64,000 nucleotides of DNA from Pseudarthrobacter sp. BIM B-2242 (GCF_014764445.1 NZ_CP061721.1:1240001-1304000); one strand, 5' to 3'. Counted from the first letter of the stretch, positions 36,918 to 46,400 are shown. Made by a program: numbers and translations. The notes: generated by a model from the sequence alone, not told the origin.

Positions 36918-36974
36918 GGTATCGTCATTGCTCCCGGAACGGTCCTGAACACTCGGTGGCGGCCCCGCTTTGAC

Positions 36975-37793
36975 TTAGAGTTTGGCGATGATGCCTGCCA
37001 GTAGCTTGGAGATGCGCGGCCCGGCTTCCTGACCGGATTCGAGGACTTCCTGGTGGCTGAGCGGCATGGGGCTGATACCCGCGGCCAGGTTGGTCACCAA
37101 CGAAATGCCGAAAACCTCCATGCCCGCGTGGCGGCCAGCGATTGCTTCCAGGGCTGTGGACATGCCCACCAGGTCCGCGCCGATCCGCTTGGCGTACTGC
37201 ACCTCGGCGGGCGTCTCGTAGTGCGGTCCGGAGAACTGGACGTAGACGCCCTCGTCAAGTGAAGAATCCACTTCACGGGCGAGGGCCCGGATGCGTGGAC
37301 TGTAGAGATCTGTCAGGTCCACGAACGTGGCGCCTTCCAGCGGGGACGTGCCGGTGAGGTTTATGTGATCTTTGATGAGCACCGGGGTGCCGGGAACCCA
37401 GCTTTCGTTGATGCCGCCGCAGCCGTTGGTGAGGACCAGGGTCTTGCAGCCGGCGGCGGCGGCTGCGCGGATGCCGTGGACGACAGCGCGGACGCCCTTG
37501 CCTTCGTAGTAGTGGGTCCGGGCGCCGAGGACCAGGGCGCGCTTGCCTTCCGTGGTGAGCACGGAGCGGATGGTGCCGACATGCCCCACCACGGCCGGGG
37601 CGTGGAAGCCGGGGACCTCGTCCGCGGCCAGGGTCGCGGTGGTCTCGCCGATGAGGTCGGCGGCTTCGGCCCAGCCCGATCCCAGCACCAGGGCGACGTC
37701 ATGGCTGGCCACACCGGTCTTCTCGGCAATGTACTCAGCGGCTTCACGGGCGGCGTCAAAAGGGTCCATGGTCAGGAAGTCTGCATTACTCAC
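36975..37793 (-). CDS. Purine-nucleoside phosphorylase
   Basis: Phosphorolyses purine (deoxy)nucleosides to base and pentose-1-phosphate. The 272-residue protein is of the trimeric NP-II type: VALVLGSGWAEAADLI, the VVGHVGTI strand, GARTHYYEGKG, LVLTNGCGGIN, the FSGPHYETPAEVQYAKRIGADLVGMSTALEAIAGRH segment, and SLVTNLAAGIS. The start is GTG at 37793. It is followed 57 bases on by the phosphosugar mutase, and deoC lies in the same orientation further down; together they form a nucleoside salvage set. Confidence 0.95.
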   Translation of the reverse strand: MSNADFLTMDPFDAAREAAEYIAEKTGVASHDVALVLGSGWAEAADLIGETTATLAADEVPGFHAPAVVGHVGTIRSVLTTEGKRALVLGARTHYYEGKGVRAVVHGIRAAAAAGCKTLVLTNGCGGINESWVPGTPVLIKDHINLTGTSPLEGATFVDLTDLYSPRIRALAREVDSSLDEGVYVQFSGPHYETPAEVQYAKRIGADLVGMSTALEAIAGRHAGMEVFGISLVTNLAAGISPMPLSHQEVLESGQEAGPRISKLLAGIIAKL

Positions 37794-37910
37794 TGGTACA
37801 AACTATCGTGCCGCCACCGATGTGCACAGCGTCACGGGTGCCGGTGATGCGCCCCATGAATCAGGCACTTTATTGATGTCCCGGCGCAATTGGGGAGAGA
37901 ATGGTTGATT

Positions 37911-39329
37911 GTGACTACGCACCCAGACTTCAGCGCACCCCGGATCGCAATCCTCGGAGGTGGACCTGGCGGATACGAAGCCGCCATGGTCGCGGCCTCC
38001 CTCGGAGCGCAGGTCACCATTATCGAACGTGCCGGGCTCGGCGGCTCGGCGGTGCTCACCGACGTCGTGCCTTCCAAAACGCTGATCGCGACGGCGGACC
38101 TGATGACCCGCGTCGGTGAGGCGGGGGAGCTGGGAGTGAAGTTTGACGTTGACGGCGGGGACTTCGTGCCGGTGATGCGGGCCGATCTCAAGCACATCAA
38201 CGACCGCCTGATGGGCCTGGCCCGCCAGCAGTCCCGCGACATCACGTCCGGTTTGGAACAGCACCAGAACATCCGCATCCTGCTGGGCTCGGGCAGGCTG
38301 GTGGACAACCACACCATTGAAGTGCTGACGGCCGACGGAACTGAAACCGTCGAAGCGGACACCATCCTGCTGGCTGTTGGCGCGCATCCCCGTGAATTGC
38401 CCACGGCGCGGCCCGACGGTGAACGCATCCTGAACTGGGCCCAGATTTACGACCTCGACGAGCTGCCGGAGGAACTCATTGTGGTGGGTTCCGGCGTGAC
38501 CGGGGCCGAGTTCGCCTCCGCGTACAACGGCCTGGGCTCCAAGGTCACCCTGATTTCCAGCCGCGACCGGGTGCTGCCCGGTTCGGACACCGACGCCGCA
38601 GTGGTGCTGGAGGAAGTGTTCGAACGCCGCGGCGTGCACGTCCTGTCCAGGGCCCGCGCGGAGAGCGTTGAGCGCACGGACGACGGCGTGGTGGTCACCC
38701 TTGGGGACGGCTCGAAAGTCACCGGCAGCCACTGCCTGGTCTGCGTGGGGTCCATCCCCAACACCGCGGGCATCGGGCTGGAGGAAGCCGGCGTGGAGCT
38801 CTCAGAGAGCGGCCACATCAAGGTCGACGGCGTCTCCCGCACCAGTGCGCCGAACATCTACGCCGCAGGTGACTGCACCGGCGTCCTCGCGCTGGCTTCG
38901 GTCGCGGCGATGCAGGGCAGGATCGCGATCGCCCACTTCCTGGGTGACGCCGTGACGCCCATCAAGCTGCACCAGGTGGCATCGAACATCTTCACTTCAC
39001 CGGAAATCGCCAACGTGGGCGTCTCCGAGGCCGAGATCCAGTCGGGGAAATACCAGGGCGATGTGGTGAAGCTGTCGCTGAAGAGCAACGCCCGCGCCAA
39101 GATGCGCAACAACAAGGACGGCTTCGTCAAGATCTTCGCCCGCAAGGGTTCCGGCACCGTCATCGGCGGCGTTGTGGTGGGCCCGAACGCCTCGGAGCTG
39201 ATCTTCGCCATCTCCATCGCGGTGAAGCAGAAACTGCACGTGGACGATGTCGCCAGCACCTTTACGGTGTACCCCTCCCTGAGCGGTTCCATCTCGGAGG
39301 CGGCACGGCGCCTGCACGTCCACATCTGA
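37911..39329 (+). CDS. Lpd-like NAD(P)H-quinone dehydrogenase lacking the redox cysteines
   Basis: A 472-residue flavoprotein of the pyridine nucleotide-disulfide reductase fold: FAD site IAILGGGPGGYEAAMVAASLGA, NAD(P) site LIVVGSGVTGAEFASAYNGLG, NIYAAGDCTGVLALASVAAMQGR, and the C-terminal dimerisation domain. The active-site CxxxxC is replaced by GSAVLTDVVPSK, so it cannot work as a dihydrolipoamide dehydrogenase. It agrees with the mycobacterial LpdA/Rv3303c quinone reductase group. GTG 37911 is taken as start, about 11 bases after GGGGAGAG; TTG codons at 37890 and 37905 are alternatives. It is divergent from the nucleoside phosphorylase. Confidence 0.9.
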   Translation: MTTHPDFSAPRIAILGGGPGGYEAAMVAASLGAQVTIIERAGLGGSAVLTDVVPSKTLIATADLMTRVGEAGELGVKFDVDGGDFVPVMRADLKHINDRLMGLARQQSRDITSGLEQHQNIRILLGSGRLVDNHTIEVLTADGTETVEADTILLAVGAHPRELPTARPDGERILNWAQIYDLDELPEELIVVGSGVTGAEFASAYNGLGSKVTLISSRDRVLPGSDTDAAVVLEEVFERRGVHVLSRARAESVERTDDGVVVTLGDGSKVTGSHCLVCVGSIPNTAGIGLEEAGVELSESGHIKVDGVSRTSAPNIYAAGDCTGVLALASVAAMQGRIAIAHFLGDAVTPIKLHQVASNIFTSPEIANVGVSEAEIQSGKYQGDVVKLSLKSNARAKMRNNKDGFVKIFARKGSGTVIGGVVVGPNASELIFAISIAVKQKLHVDDVASTFTVYPSLSGSISEAARRLHVHI

Positions 39330-39352
39330 CCGTTCTGCGGTAGCGTGGCCAC

Positions 39353-39538
39353 ATGACTACAGCACTGGAGCGGCCCCGCAGCGGAAAACTCATCGGTGGC
39401 GTGTGTGCCGCGCTGTCTGCCCGTTTCGGGGTTCCGAAGTTCCTGGTCAGGCTCGGCTTTGTCATCTTCGGCCTGGTGGGGATCGGTGAATTGGTCTACA
39501 TCGCGCTGTGGATCATGATCCCCAAGGCCCCGGCCTAG
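39353..39538 (+). CDS. PspC domain protein
   Basis: A 61-residue protein consisting of one PspC domain: RPRSGKLIGGVCAALSARFGVPKFLVRLGFVIFG, then a hydrophobic helix (LVGIGELVYIALWIMIPKA). It is inserted in the cytoplasmic membrane; PspC proteins sense or respond to envelope stress. Here it is a stand-alone small form without a histidine kinase or other Psp genes. It starts 23 bases after the Lpd-like gene. Confidence 0.9.
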   Translation: MTTALERPRSGKLIGGVCAALSARFGVPKFLVRLGFVIFGLVGIGELVYIALWIMIPKAPA

Positions 39539-39601
39539 GCTCAGTTTCCTGCGGGACGTTTGGCCCTGTTTGCCCTGCTCCGTGCGGGGACACAGTGGAG
39601 C

Positions 39602-40153
39602 ATGGCCAAGATCTACATCCCGTATGGAAGCGTTGAGGGGCAGACCGCCCGGATTGTGGAGTACATCGCCGAGCTGGTCGGGGCCCACGGGCACGAAGCG
39701 GAAACCGTGGACCTCAAACACGCCGGAGACTCACTCCCGGACGGTCAGGATGCCGTCATCGTGGCAGCGTCCGTCCACATAGGCAAGCATGAGAAATATG
39801 TCGTCGACTTTGTCCGGAAGAACCGCTCAGAACTGGAGCGGTTGCCGTCGGCCTTCATCTCAGTCAGCCTGGCCGCCCACGGAGACGAGCACGGTGGGGA
39901 GGGCTATGTGGCGGAGTTCGAGGAACAAACGAACTGGCATCCCGCCCACGTAGGAATGTTCTCCGGGGCGCTGTCCTACACCCGCTACAACTTCCTCAAA
40001 CGCCAGATGATGAAGAAGATTGCCAAGGACAGGGGCTCCACAGATCTGGATACGTCCCGCGATTACGTCTACACGGAGTGGGACGGGGTGAAGCATTTCA
40101 CCGAAGACTTCCTGGCGGGGCTGCCCGCACCATCCGGGGCAGCACAGGCGTAG
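39602..40153 (+). CDS. Flavodoxin-like protein, HemG-type protoporphyrinogen oxidase family
   Basis: A 183-residue FMN-binding flavodoxin domain: IYIPYGSVEGQTARIVEYIAELV at the phosphate loop, DAVIVAASVHIGKHEKYVVDFVRKN, FISVSLAAHGDE, and MFSGALSYTRYNFLKRQMMKKIAK. The last segments match the HemG group, which oxidises protoporphyrinogen IX with menaquinone. ATG 39602 is the first methionine matching the family start; the open frame extends to 39560. The upstream quinone reductase makes a shared quinone link plausible. The enzymatic role in an organism that may use other routes to haem is inference. Confidence 0.8.
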   Translation: MAKIYIPYGSVEGQTARIVEYIAELVGAHGHEAETVDLKHAGDSLPDGQDAVIVAASVHIGKHEKYVVDFVRKNRSELERLPSAFISVSLAAHGDEHGGEGYVAEFEEQTNWHPAHVGMFSGALSYTRYNFLKRQMMKKIAKDRGSTDLDTSRDYVYTEWDGVKHFTEDFLAGLPAPSGAAQA

Positions 40154-40174
40154 TGCCCGTCAGGACAGTTCCCG

Positions 40175-40882
40175 TCAGGACCGGGCGTAGGCCGGGACCA
40201 CGTCCCCTGGTGCAAGGGGCTTGAACCACTGCTCGACGTGCAGATCGCCGCGGTCTTCTGATGGAACGTCGGGGCCGTCCGGGTGCGGCCCGGTGTAGAG
40301 CGCCTGGCTGTCCGCATCCTCCAACAGGATTTCCTCAACCTGTGCCCGCCAGTCTTCGGGCAGCTCCAGTTCGTAGATGTCCTCGGTAATTTCCGCCTGG
40401 TCAAGCAGGCAACGGACAGCCAGCTCTGCTGCGAGGCATCCGGGGGCGGTCCAGCCGCGGCCCAGGGATGCGGCGACGTCGGAGGCGACCACGATGAACT
40501 TCTGCGTGAACGTCGTGTCGTAGCTGGCCGCGAATTGGGGCGGCAGCGAGGACAGCACCGACGAGGAAACGATGTCCGACGGCGTAACGGCGTCCAGCCC
40601 GCGCAGCGTTTCGAGGTCGCGGAAGAGCTGATCGAGGAGAACGCCGGATGAGTTCCAGAGGAGGCCCGCCAGCAGCCGGGTCTGCGTCACGGCCTTCTGG
40701 CGCTCGCCCGCAGGGACGGCAGCCATTTCGGCCAGGTCCTCCGGATCGAACAGGAGCCGCTGGTCTTCGGTCATGTCATCCGGATGCGGATCAAGGCCCA
40801 GCAGCTCCAGGCTCAGCCCGGTCAGCTTCTGCGCGTCGGCAAGCAGTTCTTCGGTGATGTCGTCGTCTTCGTCGGCATTCAT
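40175..40882 (-). CDS. Hypothetical acidic protein
   Basis: A 235-residue, strongly acidic, cytosolic protein (MNADEDDDITEELLADAQKL at the start), with no signal peptide or membrane segment. The middle is mostly helical (AVTQTRLLAGLLWNSSGVLLDQLFRDLETLRGL, LAAELAVRCLLDQAEI), with acidic loops. I do not recognise a family. It lies between convergent hemG-like and upstream nasB-like genes, and overlaps nothing else credible. Codon pattern agrees with neighbours, which supports it being a real gene. Confidence 0.75.
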   Translation of the reverse strand: MNADEDDDITEELLADAQKLTGLSLELLGLDPHPDDMTEDQRLLFDPEDLAEMAAVPAGERQKAVTQTRLLAGLLWNSSGVLLDQLFRDLETLRGLDAVTPSDIVSSSVLSSLPPQFAASYDTTFTQKFIVVASDVAASLGRGWTAPGCLAAELAVRCLLDQAEITEDIYELELPEDWRAQVEEILLEDADSQALYTGPHPDGPDVPSEDRGDLHVEQWFKPLAPGDVVPAYARS

Positions 40883-40963
40883 GGCCCCGATGCTACCTTC
40901 CGCACGCCACCGTGCCGATTCGCGTTACGCACTCATGTCCGGCCTTTCCGACTTCAGCTCACG

Positions 40964-42526
40964 TCAGGCGGCGGGAGCCGCCTGGAAGTGTTTTTCGATG
41001 AGCCCCTTGATGTCGTCGTGGCAGCCGCCGCAGCCGGTGCCGGCGCGGGTTGCCTTGGACACCTCGGCCACGGTGGAGCAGCCCTCTTCGACGGCGCCCT
41101 GGATCTTCGTCCCGCTGACCCCGGCGCAGCGGCACACCGTCCCTGCAGGATCGGCCGGGCCGGCGGACGCCAGCTGGTCCGGACCGTCCAGCCGCAGCAG
41201 CAGGGACCTGTCTGCCGGCAGCTCCGCACCACGTTCGAACAGTCCCGCCAGCTCCGCGGCCGTCCGCGGCATTCCCACTGCCACCAGGCCCTCGAGCACG
41301 CCGCCGCGGGTGGTCATTTTGACATAACGGCCGTGCTCGGGATCTGCCCACTGGGCGATCTGCAGGCGCGGGCGGCCGTTGACAGCGCCGGCCGTCAGGG
41401 CTTCCTCGTCCCACGGATCGGCCGCGTTGTCCCCGGCCACTGCCATGTTCATGCCGCGGGCCTTGAGCACAATCACGCCGGCCTGTTCCTGGGGCAGCTC
41501 CGCCAGAGCGTCGGCCTCGTCCTGCGTGGCGGTGGCCAGCAGGGTCAGGTATTCGGCCAGCCATTCGGCCTGCCGCCACCCCGGTCCCACCAGACCGGAC
41601 GGGCCCTTCGCGGTGCGGCACTCATTGCAGGCGGGGTCCGGGCAGCGCACCTCGGCGCAGTCACCGATGGCAAAGATGTGCGGCTCGTGGTGCGCACGGA
41701 GCCGGTGGTCAACGAGGATTCCCGTGCCGGTGGACAGGCCGCAGCCCTCTGCGAGCTCGGTCCGCGGCCGGACGCCGCACGACAGCACCAGGAGGTCGCC
41801 GTCGATTGCGGAACCGTCATCGAGGAGCAGTGCCGAGAAGCCGCCGTCGGGAGCGTTGTGCTCTACCCCGGTGGACCGGGCATTGCCGGCCATCCGCACG
41901 CCGCACCGGCGCAGGCTGGCCGCGAGAACGGCACCGCCGCCGCGGTCGATGTTGCGGCCCAGCGGGTGCGGACCGTTGTGGACCACGGTGACGGTGGCAC
42001 CTTCCTCGGCCGCGGCGAGGGCTGTCTCGAGGCCCAGGACACCGCCGCCGAGCACCACCACGCGCTTGCCGCCGTCGACCGCTGCGCGCAAAACCGAAGC
42101 GTCGCGCAGGTCCCGGAGTGCCGTGACGCCGGCCGGAAGGACGGGGGAGGCGGGGTCCGGGTTGATGCCGGTGAGGTTGGGAATGACAGGACGGGAACCC
42201 GTGGCGAAAACGAGGCGCTCGTAGTGGGCCGTGCTGCCGTCCGTGAGGAGCACCTGCTGGCGAGCCCGGTCCACGCGGCGGACCCGCACCCCGAGGCGGA
42301 CGTCCACGCCGTCGGCGATCAGGGCAGCGGCGTCGGAAAGCGCCAGGGCATCGGCCGTGGTGCGCCCCACGCCCAGGTCGGCAACCAGGACGCGGTTGTA
42401 CGCGGCTTCTGCTTCTTCGCCCACCACCGTCAGGCGGACGTGCCCGTCGCGGACCGCAGGCAGCAGTTCATCGATCAGGCGGGCTGCCACCGGGCCGAAT
42501 CCGACAATGACAATCTGCTCGCTCAT
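40964..42526 (-). CDS. FAD/NAD(P) oxidoreductase with C-terminal BFD [2Fe-2S] domain; nitrate reductase electron-transfer subunit
   Basis: A 520-residue protein. The reductase portion has IVIVGFGPVAARLIDELL, a YNRVLVADLG segment, a second dinucleotide site VVVLGGGVLGLETALAAAEEGA, and HIFAIGDCAEV. The last 60 residues are a BFD-type iron-sulfur domain with cysteines in CRCAGVSGTKIQ and GTGCGGCHDDI. This is the NasB-type architecture that passes NAD(P)H electrons to assimilatory nitrate reductase. Its ATG overlaps the end of the catalytic subunit gene by 4 bases (ATGA), with GGAGG before it, so the two are coupled. It is the last gene of the transporter-reductase operon. Confidence 0.9.
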   Translation of the reverse strand: MSEQIVIVGFGPVAARLIDELLPAVRDGHVRLTVVGEEAEAAYNRVLVADLGVGRTTADALALSDAAALIADGVDVRLGVRVRRVDRARQQVLLTDGSTAHYERLVFATGSRPVIPNLTGINPDPASPVLPAGVTALRDLRDASVLRAAVDGGKRVVVLGGGVLGLETALAAAEEGATVTVVHNGPHPLGRNIDRGGGAVLAASLRRCGVRMAGNARSTGVEHNAPDGGFSALLLDDGSAIDGDLLVLSCGVRPRTELAEGCGLSTGTGILVDHRLRAHHEPHIFAIGDCAEVRCPDPACNECRTAKGPSGLVGPGWRQAEWLAEYLTLLATATQDEADALAELPQEQAGVIVLKARGMNMAVAGDNAADPWDEEALTAGAVNGRPRLQIAQWADPEHGRYVKMTTRGGVLEGLVAVGMPRTAAELAGLFERGAELPADRSLLLRLDGPDQLASAGPADPAGTVCRCAGVSGTKIQGAVEEGCSTVAEVSKATRAGTGCGGCHDDIKGLIEKHFQAAPAA

Positions 42527-44730
42527 GAGGCCTCCGTCGTTTGAAGAACGTTGTGCTGAAGATCGGCCGGAGCCGCGGCCCGGACCCAGACCTTGTTGAA
42601 CTTGAACTCGGGCATCCCCGAGACGGGGTCCGTGGCGGCCTCCGTGAGGCGGTTGGCGCTTTCGAGTTCCGGGAAGTGGAAAGGCAGGAACACCGTCTCC
42701 TGGCGGATCGCGGTGCTCAGTTCGGCCCGGCAGACCACCTCGCCGCGTTCGTTGGCCACCGAAACAAAGGAGCCCTCGGTGATGCCCATCGCGCTGGCGG
42801 CGGCCGGGTGCAGCTGCACCTTCGCCTCGGGCTGGGTTGCCAGCAGCTCGGACACTCGCCGTGTCTGGGAGCCGGACTGGTAGTGCTCCAGGAGGCGGCC
42901 GGTGATGAGGGTCATGGTTGTCGCGGCCGGATCAGGATTGACAGCAGGCGTACGACGGCGGCGTGGCGTCACCGCGGTCATGACCGCCTTTCCGTGGGGG
43001 TGCGCAAAGCTGTCCAGGAAGAGCCGCGGCGTGCCGGTGCTACCAGCGGGGTACGGCCAGTAAGCCGCCTCGCCGCGGTCCAGCATGGCGTAGTCGATGC
43101 CCGAGTAGTCGGCCAGGCCGCCGGCGGAGGCCAGACGAAGCTCCTCGAATACCGTTTCCGGGTCCTCGCTGTAGGTGGAGGGGGCATCCAGGGCCTCGGC
43201 CAGCCGGGCCATGATCCACAGCTCGCTGCGGGCGCCGACCGGCGGCTGGATGGCCCGGCGGCGGCGCAGGACACGGCCCTCAAGGTTGGTCAGTGTGCCT
43301 TCTTCCTCGGCCCACTGCAGGACCGGCAGGATGAGGTCGGCTTCGGCGGCGGTCTCGGACATAAAGAAGTCGCACACCACCAGGAAGTCCAGGCTGCGGA
43401 GCCCGGCGATGACGGCGTTCGCGTCGGGGGAAGCCACCGCGATGTTGGAGGCATGCACCAAAAGGCAGCGGACGCCGTCGGGCTGTCCCAGTGACTTCAG
43501 CAGCTGGACGGCGGGGAGGCCGGGGCCGGGAATGGATTCCTCCGGGACGCCCCAGACGCCGGCCATGTGGGCGCGTGCGGCGGGGTCGGTGATCTTGCGG
43601 TAGCCGGGGAGCTGGTCCGCCTTCTGGCCGTGCTCCCGCCCGCCCTGGCCATTGCCCTGGCCGGTGAGCGTGCCGTAGCCGCTGCGACGTGAGCCGGGCA
43701 GGCCGAGGACGAGGCTGAGGTTGATCGCTGCAGTGGCGGTGTCCGTGCCGTCGACGTGCTGTTCCACGCCGCGGCCGGTGAGGATGTAGCTGCCGCCCTT
43801 GCGGGCGCCGTCGGCAAGCCTGCGGGCGGTTTCGCGGATGAGCTCCGCCGGGACGCCGGTGATGGACTGGACCCGCTCGGGCCAGAAGGAGTTGACGCTG
43901 CGGACCACGGCGTCGTAGCCGGTGGTGCGGGCCGCGATGAAGCCTTCGTCCGCCAGGCCTTCGTGGATGATCACGTGCGAGAGGCCCAGCAGGAGGGTGA
44001 GGTCGGTGCCCGGGAGGGGCTGCAGGTGAAGTCCGCCGCCGTCGGCCGTGAACTTCGCCGTGGCCGACCGGCGGGGATCCACCACAATCAGCCCGCCGGC
44101 GTCGCGGGCGCCCTGGAGGTGCTGCACAAACGGCGGCATCGTCTCGGCGACGTTGGAACCCAGCATCAGGATGGTGCTGGCGGCGTCCAGGTCCGTGAGG
44201 GGGAACGGCAGGCCGCGGTCAACGCCGAAGGCCCGCATCCCGGCGGCCGCCGCTGAGGACATGCAGAACCGGCCGTTGTAGTCGATACGCGAGGTGCCGA
44301 GGGCCAGGCGGGCGAACTTGCCCAGCATGTAGGCCTTCTCATTGGTGAGGCCGCCGCCGCCGAAAACGCCGACGGCGTCCTTTCCGTAGCGTGCCTGGGT
44401 GTCCCTGACCGCTGTGGTGACCAAAGCAAGGGCCTGGTCCCACCCGATGGGACGGTGGATGCCGTCTGCGCCCTTCAGGAGCGGTTCGGTGACGCGTCCG
44501 GCGTGGTTCAGGAGCGTGGCTGAGGTCCAGCCCTTCCGGCACAGGCCGCCGCGGTTAGTGGGGAAGTCGCGTCCGGATACCTCGAGGAGAGGACCCGATA
44601 CAGCGGCAGGGTCGGCGGGCACGGGGACTGACCCCGGCTCGGAAGCCGGGGTCAGTTCCGCTGGAGACGTCAGCGTCATGGCGCACTGCAGGGCGCAGTA
44701 GGGGCAGTGCGTGTCGGCGCTTTTGGTCAT
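42523..44730 (-). CDS. nasA: Assimilatory nitrate reductase, molybdopterin catalytic subunit
   Basis: Reduces nitrate to nitrite in the cytosol. The 735-residue MGD oxidoreductase begins with a [4Fe-4S] motif, CPYCALQC...GGLCRKGW. It then has the molybdopterin domains, with [23 protein letters not shown], a probable Mo-ligand cysteine in [23 protein letters not shown], and the C-terminal aspartate-decarboxylase-like domain ([28 protein letters not shown]). No Tat signal is present, which fits the assimilatory rather than periplasmic enzyme. It starts 1 base after the transporter gene stop. Confidence 0.94.
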   Translation of the reverse strand: MTKSADTHCPYCALQCAMTLTSPAELTPASEPGSVPVPADPAAVSGPLLEVSGRDFPTNRGGLCRKGWTSATLLNHAGRVTEPLLKGADGIHRPIGWDQALALVTTAVRDTQARYGKDAVGVFGGGGLTNEKAYMLGKFARLALGTSRIDYNGRFCMSSAAAAGMRAFGVDRGLPFPLTDLDAASTILMLGSNVAETMPPFVQHLQGARDAGGLIVVDPRRSATAKFTADGGGLHLQPLPGTDLTLLLGLSHVIIHEGLADEGFIAARTTGYDAVVRSVNSFWPERVQSITGVPAELIRETARRLADGARKGGSYILTGRGVEQHVDGTDTATAAINLSLVLGLPGSRRSGYGTLTGQGNGQGGREHGQKADQLPGYRKITDPAARAHMAGVWGVPEESIPGPGLPAVQLLKSLGQPDGVRCLLVHASNIAVASPDANAVIAGLRSLDFLVVCDFFMSETAAEADLILPVLQWAEEEGTLTNLEGRVLRRRRAIQPPVGARSELWIMARLAEALDAPSTYSEDPETVFEELRLASAGGLADYSGIDYAMLDRGEAAYWPYPAGSTGTPRLFLDSFAHPHGKAVMTAVTPRRRRTPAVNPDPAATTMTLITGRLLEHYQSGSQTRRVSELLATQPEAKVQLHPAAASAMGITEGSFVSVANERGEVVCRAELSTAIRQETVFLPFHFPELESANRLTEAATDPVSGMPEFKFNKVWVRAAAPADLQHNVLQTTEAS

Positions 44731-44731
44731 G

Positions 44732-46207
44732 TTAGACGTGTCCCATCGCGTTTCGGTTGGCGTTGCGGATGTAGAAGAACCAGCAGACTGCCAGCATCAG
44801 GACGTAGGCTCCGACGAAACCGTAGAACGCCGGGGTGTAGGAGCCGCTGGCTGTGTTGGAGGCGTTGAGGACCTGGGGGATCACGAAGCCGCCGTAGGCG
44901 CCGATGGCCGAGATGAGGCCGAGGGCCGAGGAGGCGAGCCGCTGGGTGGCCACCGAATCGGCACCCTTCCGGGCGGCCCGGCTGTTCGTGGCGAAGATGA
45001 TGGGGATCATCCGGTAGGTTGCGCCGTTGCCGAAGCCGCTGGCGGTGAAGAGCATCAGGAACAGGACCAGGAAGAGCCAGAAGTTCTTCAGCGGCAGTGT
45101 CCAGATCATGGTCAGCGTGATCACGGCCATGGACGCGAACGCAGCCACGGTCATCCGGGCGCCGCCCATGCGGTCAGCCATCCGTCCGCCGTAGGGGCGG
45201 GCCAGTGAACCGACCAGCGGCCCGAGGAAGGCCAGCGACAGTGCCACGGTGCCGACTCCGATGGAGGAGAACGCCGGGAAGTAGTCCTTGATGAGCTTCG
45301 GGAACACACCGGCGAAGCCGATGAACGAACCGAACGTGCCGATGTAGAGCAGGGCCATGATCCACAGGTGCGGTTCCTTCAGGGCGGCCACGGAACCGGC
45401 CACGTCCCCCTTGGCGCTGGTGAGGTTGTCCATGTACTTCCAGGCACCAAATGCGGCGATCAGGATGAACGGGACCCACATCCAGCCGGCCATCGGCAGG
45501 TTCACGCTGCCCACCGCGAGCAGGGTGATGACAATCGGGACGGCGAGCTGTGCCACGGCGGCACCCATGTTGCCGCCGGCGGCGTTCAGGCCCAGCGCCC
45601 AGCCCTTTTCGCGGGCGGGGTAGAAGAAGGTGATGTTGGCCATCGAGCTGGCGAAGTTGCCGCCGCCGAAGCCGGCCAGGGCTGCCACGAACAGCATGAC
45701 GCCGAACGGGGTTTCCGGGTTGGAGACGCAGAGTCCCAGGCCGATGGCGGGGATCAGGAGGAGGAGCGCGGACACGATGGTCCAGTTCCGGCCGCCGAAG
45801 CGGGGAACCATAAAGGTGTAGGGGATGCGGAGCGTGGCGCCCACCAGGCTGGGCATCGAGATCAGCCAGAAGATTTCCGAGGTAGTGAAGGTGAAGCCGG
45901 CTGCCGGGAGCTGGACCACCACGATGGACCACAGCTGCCAGACGACGAAGCCGAGGAACTCGGCGAAGATGGACCAGTTCAGGTTGCGGCGGGCGATCGC
46001 GCGGCCGGCGGACTCCCACTGCTCTTTGTTCTCGGCGTTCCAGTTGCCGATCCAGCGGCCGGGAAGGAATTCCAGGGCGGGTGCATGGGTTGTACGGGTG
46101 GAGCCGGGCTGTGCGCTGGCGGATGAAGACACGCCTTTGTGCAACGGGTCGGTGTCTATATCTACGGAATTGCCGGTGCCGGCATCTGCGCTGCGATCAA
46201 CAGTCAC
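44732..46207 (-). CDS. narK: NarK/NasA-type nitrate/nitrite MFS transporter
   Basis: A 491-residue major facilitator protein with about 12 membrane helices and a 90-residue polar N-terminus. Nitrate-porter features include RIPYTFMVPRFGGRNWT, GFGGGNFASSMANITFFYPAREKGWALGLNAAGGN, and GPLVGSLARPYGGRMADRMGGAR. The start is GTG 46207, because AGGAGG stands just before it; the frame is open 52 codons further up. It imports nitrate for the following nasA and its electron-transfer subunit. A GlnR-like site lies about 50-86 bases upstream. Confidence 0.93.
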   Translation of the reverse strand: MTVDRSADAGTGNSVDIDTDPLHKGVSSSASAQPGSTRTTHAPALEFLPGRWIGNWNAENKEQWESAGRAIARRNLNWSIFAEFLGFVVWQLWSIVVVQLPAAGFTFTTSEIFWLISMPSLVGATLRIPYTFMVPRFGGRNWTIVSALLLLIPAIGLGLCVSNPETPFGVMLFVAALAGFGGGNFASSMANITFFYPAREKGWALGLNAAGGNMGAAVAQLAVPIVITLLAVGSVNLPMAGWMWVPFILIAAFGAWKYMDNLTSAKGDVAGSVAALKEPHLWIMALLYIGTFGSFIGFAGVFPKLIKDYFPAFSSIGVGTVALSLAFLGPLVGSLARPYGGRMADRMGGARMTVAAFASMAVITLTMIWTLPLKNFWLFLVLFLMLFTASGFGNGATYRMIPIIFATNSRAARKGADSVATQRLASSALGLISAIGAYGGFVIPQVLNASNTASGSYTPAFYGFVGAYVLMLAVCWFFYIRNANRNAMGHV

Positions 46208-46255
46208 GGTGTACCTCCTCTTGGGGATGTTGTTCTTCCAAGGTAGGGACAGCGC

Positions 46256-46293
46256 GTTTCGCGGACGGTCGCGCTTTGTTAACGCGCTGTGAC
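46256..46293. promoter_or_regulatory. GlnR-like half-sites upstream of narK
   Basis: GTTTC (46256-46260), then GTTAAC (46278-46283) and GTGAC (46289-46293), resemble GlnR half-sites. Spacing is less regular than at nirB/nirD: the 11-bp phase is off by one after the second position, and 46267-46271 (GGTCG) is a poor match. It is a probable nitrogen-control site for the narK operon. Confidence 0.4.
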
Positions 46294-46365
46294 ATTTGCC
46301 TATCTGGGGGTCCCGCAACGGTGTGAGGCGGCGTAGAGTAGCCCGAAATGAGACGAAGCCCACAA

Positions 46366-46400
46366 GTCCACATCCTGGACCTTTTGTCCATTGACTGGAC
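46366..46400 (+). promoter_or_regulatory. Two tandem GTCCA-N5-TGGAC palindromes upstream of the MHS symporter gene
   Basis: Identical arms at 46366-46380 and 46386-46400, centres exactly 20 bp apart, so on the same face of the helix. TTGACT (46391-46396), a possible -35 element, lies inside the second copy, with TATTGA (46413-46418) 16 bases on. This layout suits a dimeric repressor or activator; the regulator is not identified. Confidence 0.6.

Noticed and set aside
37890..37910. Upstream TTG starts for the Lpd-like gene
   Set aside because: TTG 37890 lies before the likely ribosome binding site; GTG 37911 gives the usual N-terminus, though TTG 37905 cannot be excluded.
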